A stretch of 37,704 nucleotides of DNA from Lachnospiraceae bacterium (GCA_030524665.1 JAUNGL010000013.1:1-37704), one strand, 5' to 3'. Positions 14,090-23,330 are shown, counted from the first letter of the stretch. The notes: generated by a model not told the origin, from the letters alone. Program-made: numbers and translations.

Positions 14090-15625
14090 ATGAAGACAAA
14101 GCTGCACCGGAGCTGGCAGTTGCTTGATATCAGACATAAGATTACCATTTTTACGGATACGGTCCTGCTGATTATTATTTTGGCCTGCATTCTGTGTGCA
14201 TGGATTGTGCGTGTTTATGTGGTGGATTTCTATAAAATCATGGAGAGCAACTCGCGCAATGGAAAGCTGATTCAGACGTTGGAAAATGAACAGAACGCTT
14301 TTGAAGAATATATCAGGCGTCCTTCTGTGGAAAAACAGGAGATTTTGAATGGTGCGATGGATGAAGCACAGGAGTCCGTGCAGGGGCTGATACTGGATTA
14401 TGTCCGGTTGGGAGAGCGGATTTACGCGAAGACCTGCTCCATACAGAACAGCTACGAAGTATATCAGAAAAAGCGGGATGCGCTCCTTAATTTGATGGAT
14501 GAAGATGAAGACCCTGAGTATGTCAGCAAGCTGTATGAAGTGTATGATATGCAGTCCTATCTGCTGAATTATGCCAGAATTCTGATGAATGAAAGTGTAA
14601 AAAACGGCAACGCAACCTATCACAGAGAATTCCCATGGATGATCGGTGTACCTCTTGCTACCATCTGTGTTACGCTGCTGCTGTTTTATCTGGTAATCCG
14701 ATTGGCAAATATGATGAATGCCTCAATTGTTCTGCCGGTGGTCAAACTGGCAGATGCTTCCAGGAAGATTGCGGCCAACGAATTTCATATCGATGATATC
14801 AAGGTAGAGAATCAGGACGAGATCGGTGATATGGTCAATGCCTTTAACAAGATGAAGCTGGCCATGAGCAGCTACATTCAGACTTTGGAGGAGAAGCGAG
14901 CAGCTCTGGATAAGCTGCATGAGAAAGAAGTGGAGCGTCTGGAAATGGAGAGGCGTCTGGAGACAGCAAAGATAAAGCTGCTTCAGAGCCAGATTAATCC
15001 TCATTTTCTGTTTAATACGCTGAATGTCATCGGCGGTATGGCGAATCTTGAGGATGCGGATATCACAGAAAAAATGATAAAAGCACTGAGCGACCTTTTT
15101 CGGTACACACTGAACAATGAGCAGTCGGAGGTCCCATTGTCGAGGGAAGTGAAAGTGATTAATGATTATATGTATCTGCAGCATATGCGGTTTGGAGTCA
15201 GGATTTCCTATAAAATAACGTGTCAGGCAGATGCGGAAAAGATTATGGTGCCTGTGTTTACTCTGCAGCCGCTTGTGGAAAATGCGATTATCCATGGGCT
15301 TTCCCCAAAAGTAGAAGGAGGCAGAATTAAGATCCGGATCTGTGAGCGGGACGAAAGCTGTATGATTATAGTGGCAGACAATGGGATCGGCATGAAACAG
15401 GAGACACTGTGCCATCTGAGGGAGCGGACACTGCAGGAGGATGAGGTGGATCTGGGAATTGGTTTTGCGAACGTATATCGAAGGATCAAAGCAATGTATC
15501 CGGATGGAGAAATAGACCTGTTCAGCAAAGAAAATAAGGGCACTATCATCCGGATTACCATTCCGTGGAAGAGCGTGGAAGAAGGGGCTGCGCTGGCCCA
15601 GGAGAGAAAGGAAGAAGGGCTGTAA
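14090..15625 (+). CDS. Sensor histidine kinase, LytS/YesM family
   Basis: The 511-residue protein has a transmembrane helix at about 20-45, an outside region of some 135 residues predicted as helical, a second helix at about 185-207, a HAMP-like linker with coiled coil to about 295, and the His_kinase domain with QSQINPHFLFNTLN (phospho-accepting His about 305). The ATPase part follows with ENAIIHG (about 397-403) and DNGIGM (about 430-435). It autophosphorylates and passes the phosphate to the regulator that starts 3 bases later. The outside region has no recognised ligand-binding fold, which fits a kinase that senses through a partner protein. Confidence 0.93.
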   Translation: MKTKLHRSWQLLDIRHKITIFTDTVLLIIILACILCAWIVRVYVVDFYKIMESNSRNGKLIQTLENEQNAFEEYIRRPSVEKQEILNGAMDEAQESVQGLILDYVRLGERIYAKTCSIQNSYEVYQKKRDALLNLMDEDEDPEYVSKLYEVYDMQSYLLNYARILMNESVKNGNATYHREFPWMIGVPLATICVTLLLFYLVIRLANMMNASIVLPVVKLADASRKIAANEFHIDDIKVENQDEIGDMVNAFNKMKLAMSSYIQTLEEKRAALDKLHEKEVERLEMERRLETAKIKLLQSQINPHFLFNTLNVIGGMANLEDADITEKMIKALSDLFRYTLNNEQSEVPLSREVKVINDYMYLQHMRFGVRISYKITCQADAEKIMVPVFTLQPLVENAIIHGLSPKVEGGRIKIRICERDESCMIIVADNGIGMKQETLCHLRERTLQEDEVDLGIGFANVYRRIKAMYPDGEIDLFSKENKGTIIRITIPWKSVEEGAALAQERKEEGL

Positions 15626-15628
15626 AAG

Positions 15629-16462
15629 ATGTTATATGTATTGGTTGCAGATGACGAGCCCATCGAGCGAATGGTCGTAACGAAAAAGATACAGAAATAT
15701 TTTGGCGGCAGGCTGGAGACGGTGGTGGCAGAAAACGGCGAGGAAGCGGTACAGCGTTTCAGAGAATACGGATGCAGGATTGCTCTGCTTGATATCAGTA
15801 TGCCGGGAATGGATGGACTGGAAGCGGCAGAAAAAATCCGTGAAATGGACAGGAACTGCAGTATCATTTTTCTGACGGCATTTGATGAATTCAGCTATGC
15901 CAAAAAGGCGTTTGGTGTGAGGGCGCTGGATTATCTCCTGAAGCCGGGATCTGATGAGGAACTGGTAGCAGTATTGGAGGAAGCGATCCACCTGTGGCAG
16001 GAGGAACAGGAAAATGCTGCCGGGATAAAGGCAAAACAGAATTTGAACGAAACAATTCACGAGACGGAAGAAAGTCCAGACGGATCCGGAGAAAGTGATG
16101 AAAATGTGCGGTTTCGTGCGGTGGCTGATCATATCCGCCACTACATCGAGCAGCATTACAAAGAAGATATTTCACTTCAGGATGTGGCAGGTCATATGGG
16201 GTATTCTGATGCCTACTTTTGTAAGATCTTCAAGCATTGTTTCGATAAAAATTTTACGGTCTATCTGACGGAATTCCGTGTGGAAAAAGCAAAACTGCTG
16301 CTGGCGGATGTCACAATCAATATTAAGAATGTCTGTGTCCAGGTGGGCGTCAGGGATTCCAACTATTTTACAAAAGTGTTTAAGAGGAATACCGGAAAGA
16401 CACCGAGTGAATACAGAAAGTATGTGTTGAAGCAAAGCTTGCCGGAAAGGGCAGAATTATGA
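15629..16462 (+). CDS. Response regulator with AraC-type DNA-binding domain (YesN-like)
   Basis: Residues 1-120 form a receiver domain with the acidic pair DDE near residue 8-10, the phospho-acceptor Asp55 in ALLDISMPGMDG, a Thr in FLTAF and Lys in LLKPG. A polar linker (about 135-165) leads to a C-terminal AraC-type domain with two helix-turn-helix units: ISLQDVAGHMGYSDAYFCKI and VGVRDSNYFTKVFKRNTGKT. This is the YesN design used by Firmicutes to switch on uptake operons. The TTGTACGG pair before dctP is a candidate target. The stop overlaps the start of the following binding-protein gene, so kinase, regulator and binding protein form one operon. Confidence 0.94.
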   Translation: MLYVLVADDEPIERMVVTKKIQKYFGGRLETVVAENGEEAVQRFREYGCRIALLDISMPGMDGLEAAEKIREMDRNCSIIFLTAFDEFSYAKKAFGVRALDYLLKPGSDEELVAVLEEAIHLWQEEQENAAGIKAKQNLNETIHETEESPDGSGESDENVRFRAVADHIRHYIEQHYKEDISLQDVAGHMGYSDAYFCKIFKHCFDKNFTVYLTEFRVEKAKLLLADVTINIKNVCVQVGVRDSNYFTKVFKRNTGKTPSEYRKYVLKQSLPERAEL

Positions 16463-17469
16463 AAAATATTAAGATACAGATCGGAGCAGTACTGGTTCTG
16501 GCATCCGCAGCTGTGGTTATTTTTTGGAACATACATCATTCGGCTGAGGTGGTGCCGGAATATGTGTTTATTTATGCGGAAAATCAGGCGGCTGATTACC
16601 CGACAACTCTGGGCGGGTATTATTTTTCAGAGCTTGTGGAGGAGAGGACGAAAGGAAGAATCCGCATTCTGGTGCAGCCGGAGGCTGAACTGGGGCCTGA
16701 GAAGGATGTGCTGAAGCAGATGCAGTACGGCGGTATCGATTTTGCCAGAGTATCGTTATCACAACTGTCGGAACTGATTCCGGAGATGAATGTGCTGCAG
16801 ATGCCGTATCTTTATGAAAGCTCAAAGCATATGTGGAAGGTGCTGGACGGTGAGATCGGAGATCGGTTCCTGACCATGACAGACAGCTATGATCTGGTGG
16901 GGCTGTCCTGGTATGATGCAGGAGTCAGAAGCTTTTATACTTCGGAAAAGAAAATAACCTGTCTGGAAGATCTGAAGGGAATGTGTATCCGTGTGCAGGA
17001 GTCAGAACTGATGGCGGAGATGGTGGAGATTCTGGGAGCAACCGCGGTGCAGATCGCTTACAGTGAGGTGTATTCCAGCCTGCAGCAGGGACTGGTGGAC
17101 GGAGCCGAGAATAACTGGCCGTCCTACGAATCAATGCAGCACTACAAGGTGGCGAAGTATTTTACCGTGGATGAGCATGCCAGAGTGCCGGAAATGCAGC
17201 TGGTATCTCTTCATACGTGGAACAGACTGTCTGAGGGGGATCAGAAAATCATCCGGGAGTGTGCCAGGGCATCGGCACTGTATGAACGGAGAATCTGGGC
17301 ACAGCGTGAAAAAGAGGCGAGAAATATTGCAATTCAAAACGGCGCAGAGGAAATACTGATAACAGAGGAGGAAAAAGAAAAATTTCGGGAAGCAGTGCAG
17401 GGGATGTATGAAAAATATTGCGGAGATTCCATGGACCTTGTGGAAGAGATAAAAAAGTGCATACCGTGA
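16459..17469 (+). CDS. Second DctP-like binding protein, encoded with the two-component system
   Basis: The 336-residue product has an N-terminal hydrophobic segment (about 7-24, QIGAVLVLASAAVVIFWN) and then a TRAP-type binding fold: LVEERTKGRIRILVQPEAEL, EDLKGMCIRVQESELMAEMV and YSEVYSSLQQGLVDGAENNW. It parallels the DctP at 10470 in order and length, but differs clearly in sequence. No lipobox and no clear signal peptidase site are seen, so it may stay anchored by the N-terminal helix. Its ATGA overlap with the response regulator gene, and the lack of a second permease, suggest a sensory role: a ligand-bound form could touch the kinase. Use as an extra transport subunit is the alternative. 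Confidence 0.85.
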   Translation: MKNIKIQIGAVLVLASAAVVIFWNIHHSAEVVPEYVFIYAENQAADYPTTLGGYYFSELVEERTKGRIRILVQPEAELGPEKDVLKQMQYGGIDFARVSLSQLSELIPEMNVLQMPYLYESSKHMWKVLDGEIGDRFLTMTDSYDLVGLSWYDAGVRSFYTSEKKITCLEDLKGMCIRVQESELMAEMVEILGATAVQIAYSEVYSSLQQGLVDGAENNWPSYESMQHYKVAKYFTVDEHARVPEMQLVSLHTWNRLSEGDQKIIRECARASALYERRIWAQREKEARNIAIQNGAEEILITEEEKEKFREAVQGMYEKYCGDSMDLVEEIKKCIP

Positions 17470-17504
17470 TCTGTCACAGATGATCGCTGCCTGGTGATGC
17501 GGGC

Positions 17505-17535
17505 CGCAGACCGCCGTCTTCGGAAGTGGTCTGCG
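17505..17535. terminator. Inverted repeat between convergent genes
   Basis: CGCAGACC (17505-17512) pairs with GGTCTGCG (17528-17535), with an inner CCG/CGG. It lies between the second binding-protein gene and the convergent MFS gene. There is no T tract on either side. Confidence 0.4.
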
Positions 17536-17554
17536 ACTGGAATTTATCAGGCCG

Positions 17555-18688
17555 CTATTCTTTTAAACGTATCATTACAAGACTAAGCACCAGTATGCCG
17601 GCACACGGAATGAGGTTGCAGAACATACCGGCACGGAGACCAACTATGTCTGCTGCCAGGCCGATCATCCAGGGCATAACGATTGCGCCGATGCTGGCAA
17701 GGGGGAGCATAACGCCCATGCTGGCAGAACTCATCATTTTGCCGACACCAGCTACGGCTACCGGATTCACACCTGCCATGGCAAATGCAAAGGCAAACAG
17801 CAGAACAATGGCGGGCAGAGGCTGGTCTGCCAGAATCAGCAGCGCATAGAGCACGGTACAGCCAAAGCCCATGACAGAAAGCGCCCGGAAGGTGTTTTTG
17901 ACTGGAAACACAAAAGCGATGAGAAGGCGGGCAATCAGGGTGGAACTCCACATGATCGTTACTGTATATGTACTTAGCGTGCCGCTTAAAATCTGCTGGT
18001 TTTTATAGTAGGTCACCAGCCAGCCAGTCACACTGGTTTCCGCCGCATTCTGGCAAAATACCAGAGCAGTCAGAATCCAGAATTTTTTGCTGTGTAAAAA
18101 GTCGAAAGATGTTCTGGAGACTGTTTTTTCCGTTCCGGTTGTCTTACCCGGGAGTCCGGCGGCAAAGAATACAATCCAGAGCAGCAGACCGGCGACTGCG
18201 ATGGCAATTGTCGGAAGGGCATGGCTGACATTCAGAAACAGTGCGATGATAAACGGGCACAGCAATGCACCGCAGGCATAGCAGGCGTGCATGATATTCA
18301 TGCCCTTCGTGCGGTCGCTGCTGTTATTTCCGACCAGGACAGTACAATTATTCAGGGCGCAGCCTTTCGCGATGCCAACCATTAAAAAGGCGGCAATTAA
18401 AATCCAGGTAACACCGGTCACAGACATCAGAAGATATCCGAGTGCGTATCCGCTGCACAGCAGGGCAACAGTAGCCCTTGTCCCGATTTTGCCCGGAAGA
18501 ATGCCGGAGGCGAAGGAGGCTGCCATATTTCCAATACTCATAAAGGAGAGCATCGTACCCGTTGCTCCAAAGCTGAATCCGTATTTTTCCTGGAGGATGC
18601 TGACAATAACACCGCTGGAAATCGCACAGATTCCACTCAGGAAGAATGTCAGATAACCAGTTGCACAGAGCTTTTTCGTTCTTTCCAT
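17555..18688 (-). CDS. Major facilitator superfamily transporter
   Basis: The 377-residue protein is almost wholly hydrophobic, with twelve probable helices in two halves of six and a short central loop near residue 195 (LPGKTTGTEKTVSRTSFDFL). The N half has GILPGKIGTRATVALLCSGY, the MFS motif A region in degenerate form, and KGCALNNCTVLVGNN in helix 4-5. It is most like the sugar or general MFS_1 group; the substrate cannot be told. The ATG at 18688 has AAAGGTAAG upstream. It converges on the second binding-protein gene. Whether it belongs with the TRAP cluster is unknown. Confidence 0.88.
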   Translation of the reverse strand: MERTKKLCATGYLTFFLSGICAISSGVIVSILQEKYGFSFGATGTMLSFMSIGNMAASFASGILPGKIGTRATVALLCSGYALGYLLMSVTGVTWILIAAFLMVGIAKGCALNNCTVLVGNNSSDRTKGMNIMHACYACGALLCPFIIALFLNVSHALPTIAIAVAGLLLWIVFFAAGLPGKTTGTEKTVSRTSFDFLHSKKFWILTALVFCQNAAETSVTGWLVTYYKNQQILSGTLSTYTVTIMWSSTLIARLLIAFVFPVKNTFRALSVMGFGCTVLYALLILADQPLPAIVLLFAFAFAMAGVNPVAVAGVGKMMSSASMGVMLPLASIGAIVMPWMIGLAADIVGLRAGMFCNLIPCAGILVLSLVMIRLKE

Positions 18689-18750
18689 CTCAAATTCTTA
18701 CCTTTCTCAAGTTTTCAGCAATGCCGCAGGAGACAGCATGGCTGTTTCTT

Positions 18751-18759
18751 ATTATAGCA
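18751..18759 (-). promoter_or_regulatory. Extended -10 promoter of the MFS gene
   Basis: On the minus strand TGC TATAAT (18759-18751), 63 bases from the ATG at 18688. No convincing -35 box. Confidence 0.4.
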
Positions 18760-18859
18760 CGTATCATGTACGGCTGCATTAAAAAATGAACCATCTGTCT
18801 TTTGTTTTTTACTATAGAACCGTGAATCATAGTAGTTTTTAAAACTGAAATGAAATCCT

Positions 18860-18889
18860 GTTGACTTGCCTGTACTGCTAAATATATAA
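18860..18889 (+). promoter_or_regulatory. Promoter of the secreted LRR protein gene
   Basis: TTGACT (18860-18865), 18-base spacer, TATAAT (18884-18889). The start codon at 18957 follows AAAGGAGAGAGGA. Confidence 0.6.
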
Positions 18890-18956
18890 TATGCCATATG
18901 GAAAAGTAAGTCGTGTAAATCATGCGCAGCTATGAAAAGGAGAGAGGAAAAGTGTT

Positions 18957-20465
18957 ATGAAAAGTATTAAAATGAGATTGGTCACACTGTTCATTCTATG
19001 TAGTTTCGTGACATTGCTGCTCCTGCCGGTACATGCGGCAGAGACTGCAGGTAATCTTTTGCCGACAGCTTCGAATAATCTGAATATCGGGTTGAGACGC
19101 TCATCAGATTTTGTAGCGACAGGCGATGGGTATATGAGGGTATTCTATAATGGAATGTCAATTGGCATAGAGTACTATGATGATAATTTTAAAATAAAAA
19201 GCAAAAGAACCATTGCCATGGAATTGAACCTGTGGGGCGGTTTTTACGCCGGCTCTGATGGATATTATTTAGTTGAGGGGCAGAATAACACCGCTGAAAG
19301 CGATACGGCTGAAGTGATTCGTGTAATTAAGTATGATACCAACTGGAACAAGGCAGGTGTTGCAACTATAACAGGCAATCCGGAGCTTTTTGGAGGGGAA
19401 GTGGGGTATCCGTTTCATGCCGGATGTGTGGAGATGACTGAGTGCAATGGGAATCTTTATATCGTTACGGGACACCGGGGATACGTTGATCCCGCAGTCG
19501 GTCAGGGACATCAGGGCTTTTTAATGATCAAGGTAGACGAGGCATCAATGACCGGGAAAATAGTAAAAAGTGATTTGTGGCACTCCTTTGCCCAATATGT
19601 AAAATGCAAAGGTTCAGATCTTTATATATTAGAGCAAAGCGAAGGCTCAAGATGTACAAAGCTTTCAAAATATAATACTGCGAGTTTAGAAAATACGTCC
19701 CTGTCTGTTCTCGAATATGGCGGTTCCCGTACTTCGGCATGGGCTATTTCCTGCTATGCAAGTGTAGATGGCATGGCGCTGTCAGCCAATAATGTACTTT
19801 GTCTCGGTACATCAATTGACCAGTCCAAATATGACAGTGTTACTTCGGATACGGCACACAATATTTATTTGACGGTTACTCCAATGTCAGATTTCTCTGA
19901 AAATGCCACAACCATTAAGTGGATTACTAATTATAATGGCGGTGGAAAGAGTTTTTTGGGAACCAAAATTACTAAGATAAATGATAACCGTTTTATGGTT
20001 TCATGGGAGGAATATGAATCAGAGGGGACTGCCAGTGCGGATGACAGCCTGTCGGCAAGTATTCTCCACTATGTGTTTATAGATGGAAATGGAAATAAAA
20101 TCAGCAGGGAATTCACGCAATCGACTCCAATCTCTGATTGTCAGCCTGTTGTGAAAAATTCTAAAGTTGTATATTATGCATCAAATGCCAATATGGTGAA
20201 TTTTTATTCGATAGATTCAGAAACCGGCAAGGCAGATAAAAAAGCATATCGTTTAGCAGGAGAACATGCATCGTGGGACTTTCATCAGGGTGTACTTACA
20301 ATCTCCGGAACCGGTGCAATATCGATCGATACGGAAGCTAAATTCCGGTCTCCGATCTCGTCGACTGCCGGCTGGCATTCTTATAGTTCAGATGATAATG
20401 CATGGAAGCCAATAAAAAGTCAAGTAAAAAAATGTAATCAAGTCAGGGATCACGAGCATACCTGA
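18957..20465 (+). CDS. Secreted surface protein, N-terminal part (gene split by frameshift)
   Basis: The 502-codon frame starts with a clear signal peptide (MKSIKMRLVTLFILCSFVTL, then LLLPVHA/AE). The next 430 residues have repeated aromatic and glycine-containing strands (GDGYMRVFYNG, GSDGYYLVEGQ, IRVIKYDTNW, GNLYIVTGHRG) that look like a beta-propeller-like module; I do not recognise a named family. Near the end SWDFHQGVLTISGTGAISI begins the usual BspA-type repeat region. The frame then runs into the A7 tract at 20426-20432 and ends after KKCNQVRDHEHT. The sequence makes sense again in the next frame, so this is the first part of a longer gene of about 885 codons. Confidence 0.8.
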   Translation: MKSIKMRLVTLFILCSFVTLLLLPVHAAETAGNLLPTASNNLNIGLRRSSDFVATGDGYMRVFYNGMSIGIEYYDDNFKIKSKRTIAMELNLWGGFYAGSDGYYLVEGQNNTAESDTAEVIRVIKYDTNWNKAGVATITGNPELFGGEVGYPFHAGCVEMTECNGNLYIVTGHRGYVDPAVGQGHQGFLMIKVDEASMTGKIVKSDLWHSFAQYVKCKGSDLYILEQSEGSRCTKLSKYNTASLENTSLSVLEYGGSRTSAWAISCYASVDGMALSANNVLCLGTSIDQSKYDSVTSDTAHNIYLTVTPMSDFSENATTIKWITNYNGGGKSFLGTKITKINDNRFMVSWEEYESEGTASADDSLSASILHYVFIDGNGNKISREFTQSTPISDCQPVVKNSKVVYYASNANMVNFYSIDSETGKADKKAYRLAGEHASWDFHQGVLTISGTGAISIDTEAKFRSPISSTAGWHSYSSDDNAWKPIKSQVKKCNQVRDHEHT

Positions 20466-21615
20466 AAGAGCATTTGCATTCTTTGATAAACTTGAAGAGG
20501 TGGAGATTGAAACAGGAGTAAAGAGCATAGGCAAAGAAGCATTTTACAGTTGTAACGCCTTATCCAAAATCACAATACCGGCCAGTGTGAAAACCATAGA
20601 AGAGGATATTTTATGGACAGGATCATACTGGATATTTGATGAGAGCCATGTGGTAAGAGCGACGATCTGTGCACCGTATGATGCCTATGCAATCAAATAT
20701 GCTAAGAAAAATGGAATCCGGTACGAAATAAATATTTCAAAAGCGAAGGTAAGCGGCCTGAAAGCAAGCTATGTTTATAATGGTAAGGCTCAGGAACCTA
20801 AAGTGACGGTAAAGCTTGGAAGCCAGAAGCTGAAGAAGGATAGGGATTATTCAATTACTTACCATAATAATAAAAAAGCGGGAACAGCGACAGCAGAAAT
20901 TAACGGAATGGGGGATTACGTCGGAACAATCACTCTGAAATTTAAAATTACACTGCCACAAAAGGGAGCAAAGCTGACTGACAGCAAAACCAAGCAGATC
21001 TATTCAGTCACAAAGGCGGGTTCCGCTGTCGCATTTGCAGACGCAAAGAACACGAATAAAACGACGCTGGTCATTCCGTCTACAATCAAGATAGGAGGTA
21101 TCACTTATAAAGTAACATCTGTTGCCAATAATGCCTTTAAAAATAATAAAAAATTGAAGAAAGTAACTATTTCCGGAAATATCACCAGCATTGGGGCAGG
21201 TGCTTTTCAGGGTTGTACGGCATTACGGACGGTTGTAATAGGCTCTAAGGTAAAAACTATTGGCGCCAAAGCATTCTATGGTTGTAAGAAGATGACCGCA
21301 GTGACGCTTGGCAAGAACGTAACTACGATCGGGAATTCAGCATTTGCAAATTGTACGTCGGTTCAGAAAATTACAATTCCGGCAAAGGTGGAAAAGCTTG
21401 GAAGCAAAGCATTTTATAATTGTACGAAGCTGGTGGCTGTCACCATTCAGACAGAAAAGCTTACTTCAAAGAATATCGGAAGCAAAGTATTTACAAATGT
21501 TGGCAAAAACAATTATAAAAAGCTGGCAGTGAAGGTACCTAAGACCAAACTGTCATTATACAAAAAAATCTTTAAGCAGAAGGGACTTTCATCAAAGTCC
21601 AAAATCAGTAAATAA
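20433..21615 (+). CDS. Secreted LRR_5 (BspA-type) protein, C-terminal part (same gene, +1 frame)
   Basis: Read in frame just after the A7 tract, the sequence continues VIKSGITSIPERAFAFFDKL, exactly the expected run of BspA-type leucine-rich repeats (..I.IP.AF..C..L..V.I...V..IG..AF). An internal Ig/MBG-like domain (KVSGLKASYVYNGKAQEPKV to GTITLKFKI, roughly 20740-20950) separates the first repeats from a second set (21100-21470). The first ATG of this frame is at 20500, without a ribosome binding site, so independent translation is unlikely. There is no sortase motif or membrane anchor. The product would be secreted and probably adhesive. Confidence 0.75.
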
Positions 21616-21638
21616 GGAAATTTTTATAGAAGAACAAG

Positions 21639-21676
21639 AATCCCGCAGACATGCATCGTTGCATGCCCGCGGGATT
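21639..21676 (+). terminator. Long hairpin after the LRR gene
   Basis: AATCCCGCAGACATGCA (21639-21655) pairs with TGCATGCCCGCGGGATT (21660-21676) at 15 of 17 positions, loop TCGT. It is followed by TAAAAAAGG, so there is no T tract; a probable mRNA 3' end. Confidence 0.5.
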
Positions 21677-21753
21677 TAAAAAAGGGGAGGATAAGTATCT
21701 TATCTTTTGTAGTGTTTATCATCAGAGGGGGAATCTGATGATAAGAGCATTCG

Positions 21754-21799
21754 CTAATCCCGGAAGCGGTACTTCGCTGCTGTCCGCTTGTGGGATTAG
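21754..21799. repeat. Second large inverted repeat in the intergenic region
   Basis: CTAATCCCGGAAGCGG (21754-21769) pairs with CCGCTTGTGGGATTAG (21784-21799) at 14 of 16 positions. With the hairpin at 21639 it shares the AATCCC/GGGATT ends. The 21616-21996 stretch holds these two structures and no gene I can support. Confidence 0.5.
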
Positions 21800-21996
21800 T
21801 CATAGTATAACCGGGATTTTGAAGGATATTCAACTTTCCATAAAAAACTATTTGAAAAATACAGAAAGTGTTATATAATCGTTACAGTTCAGCCAGACAA
21901 GAAAATGAAAAACAGGCGGTCTGTGGTTTGTCTGGCATCCGACTAATGTAACATATAATCAAAACAAAAGTAATATGCAAAGGAAGGTTATTTACA

Positions 21997-22497
21997 ATGA
22001 GTTTATTAGAAGATTGGAGAGCGATTGCGTACTCTCAGGAAACTGATAAAAAACAGCTTCAGCAGTTCTGGTCAGACTATTTCCTGACAGAGAAGGGAAT
22101 CTATGAGCAGCTTCTGGAAAATCCGGAGGAAGCAGTGTCCGGTACTGTGAAGGAACTGGCAGACAAGTACAATGTTCCGGTCATGAAGATGGTAGGATTT
22201 CTGGATGGGATCAATGACAGCCTGAAGAAACCGAATCCAATTGATACGATGGAAGAGGATACAGTTGTCAGCCTTGATTTTGACAATGAGCTTCTTTATA
22301 AGAATATGGTGGATGCCAAGGCAGACTGGCTCTATGAGATTCCGGCATGGAACAATATCTTTGACGCGGAGAAGAAGCGTGCGCTTTATCTGGAAGCAAA
22401 GAAGATGAACACGATTGTCAAGGGCAAGAAGATCGGAAGAAATGATCCGTGTCCATGCGGCAGCGGAAAGAAGTATAAGAAGTGCTGCGGAAGATAG
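21997..22497 (+). CDS. SEC-C motif protein
   Basis: The 166-residue protein has an acidic, helical body (residues 1-140) and ends with [20 protein letters not shown], a zinc-binding SEC-C motif with the CxC and CC ligands, nearly the same as the tail of SecA at the end of this window. The body ([40 protein letters not shown]) belongs to a short Clostridia-type family of unknown role; the SEC-C tail often helps binding to ribosomes or SecB-like partners. AAGGAAGG lies before the ATG. The YdcF gene begins five bases after the stop. Confidence 0.85.
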   Translation: MSLLEDWRAIAYSQETDKKQLQQFWSDYFLTEKGIYEQLLENPEEAVSGTVKELADKYNVPVMKMVGFLDGINDSLKKPNPIDTMEEDTVVSLDFDNELLYKNMVDAKADWLYEIPAWNNIFDAEKKRALYLEAKKMNTIVKGKKIGRNDPCPCGSGKKYKKCCGR

Positions 22498-22502
22498 GCA
22501 GG

Positions 22503-23258
22503 ATGGGGATTGCTGAAGCAGTATGCCTGATACTTGGTGTACTGTGTTTGCTGTATTATCTGGCGATTCTGCTGTATTCCGGCATTACGACCGATTTTGC
22601 ATGGATTTGGGTCGCAGCCGGGATCTTTTTGTTAGGGATGGGACATTTCCTGAAATATGTCAGATGTCATCCCGGAGCGGTTCCTGTGTGGGTTCTATGG
22701 GGTGGTTCTGTGATACTTCTGATTGGTATTCTGGTATTTCTGTATCTGACAGGATGTGTGGTATCCGGTATGAGCCGGAAGGCGGAACCGGGCCTTGATT
22801 ATGTGATCGTGCTCGGCGCGCAGGTGAGAGGGGAAAGGCCATCGCGCGCGCTGCGCAAGCGTCTCGACCGTGCGGCAGAATATGCAAGGGAAAATCCGGA
22901 TACGGTACTGATTCTGTCCGGAGGGAAGGGCAGCGGCGAGGACATCTCGGAAGCCGAATGTATGTACCGTTATCTGACAGAGCAGGGAATTGATCCCAAA
23001 CGCCTGAAAAGGGAAGACCGTTCCACCAGCACGAAGGAAAATCTGGAATTTTGCCGGGAATTGTATCATCCGGAGAACTGCCGGACCGGGCTGGTGTCGA
23101 ACAACTTTCATATTTACCGGGCGCTTGCCCTTGCAAGGAAGAGCGGCTATACGCAGATTTACGGAATTCCGGCTTCTTCGGATATCGGAATGCAGCCGCA
23201 TAATGTTGTCAGGGAAGTATTTGCACTGGCTGTACTGAAGATTACAGGGAAGCTTTGA
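22503..23258 (+). CDS. YdcF family (DUF218/SanA/ElyC-like) membrane protein
   Basis: From the ATG at 22503 the product has 251 residues: three hydrophobic helices (about 4-24, 32-50, 61-84) and then a DUF218 domain. The domain shows DYVIVLGAQVRGERPSRALR, VLILSGGKGSGEDISEAECM, EDRSTSTKENLEFC and GLVSNNFHIYRALALARKSG, the conserved acidic, Ser/Thr-rich and NNFHxxRA stretches of the family. Members take part in envelope processes, such as ElyC in peptidoglycan precursor handling, but the reaction is not settled. A GTG at 22482 inside the SEC-C gene is an alternative start. The two genes are probably translationally coupled. Confidence 0.85.
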   Translation: MGIAEAVCLILGVLCLLYYLAILLYSGITTDFAWIWVAAGIFLLGMGHFLKYVRCHPGAVPVWVLWGGSVILLIGILVFLYLTGCVVSGMSRKAEPGLDYVIVLGAQVRGERPSRALRKRLDRAAEYARENPDTVLILSGGKGSGEDISEAECMYRYLTEQGIDPKRLKREDRSTSTKENLEFCRELYHPENCRTGLVSNNFHIYRALALARKSGYTQIYGIPASSDIGMQPHNVVREVFALAVLKITGKL

Positions 23259-23287
23259 GACTGTGTGAAAAAAGTGACAAAAAACTC

Positions 23288-23316
23288 TTGACGCATTCCT
23301 GATAATTTGCTATACT
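23288..23316 (+). promoter_or_regulatory. Strong promoter of the fhs leader
   Basis: TTGACG (23288-23293), 17-base spacer, TATACT (23311-23316) preceded by TGC. Transcription would start near 23323, about eight bases before the first aptamer, giving a leader of about 400 bases. Confidence 0.75.
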
Positions 23317-23330
23317 GACCATAGTTAAGC

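Noticed and set aside
21651-21878. 75-codon open frame after the LRR gene
   Set aside because: It runs through both large hairpins and has no convincing start. It is probably only open by chance.
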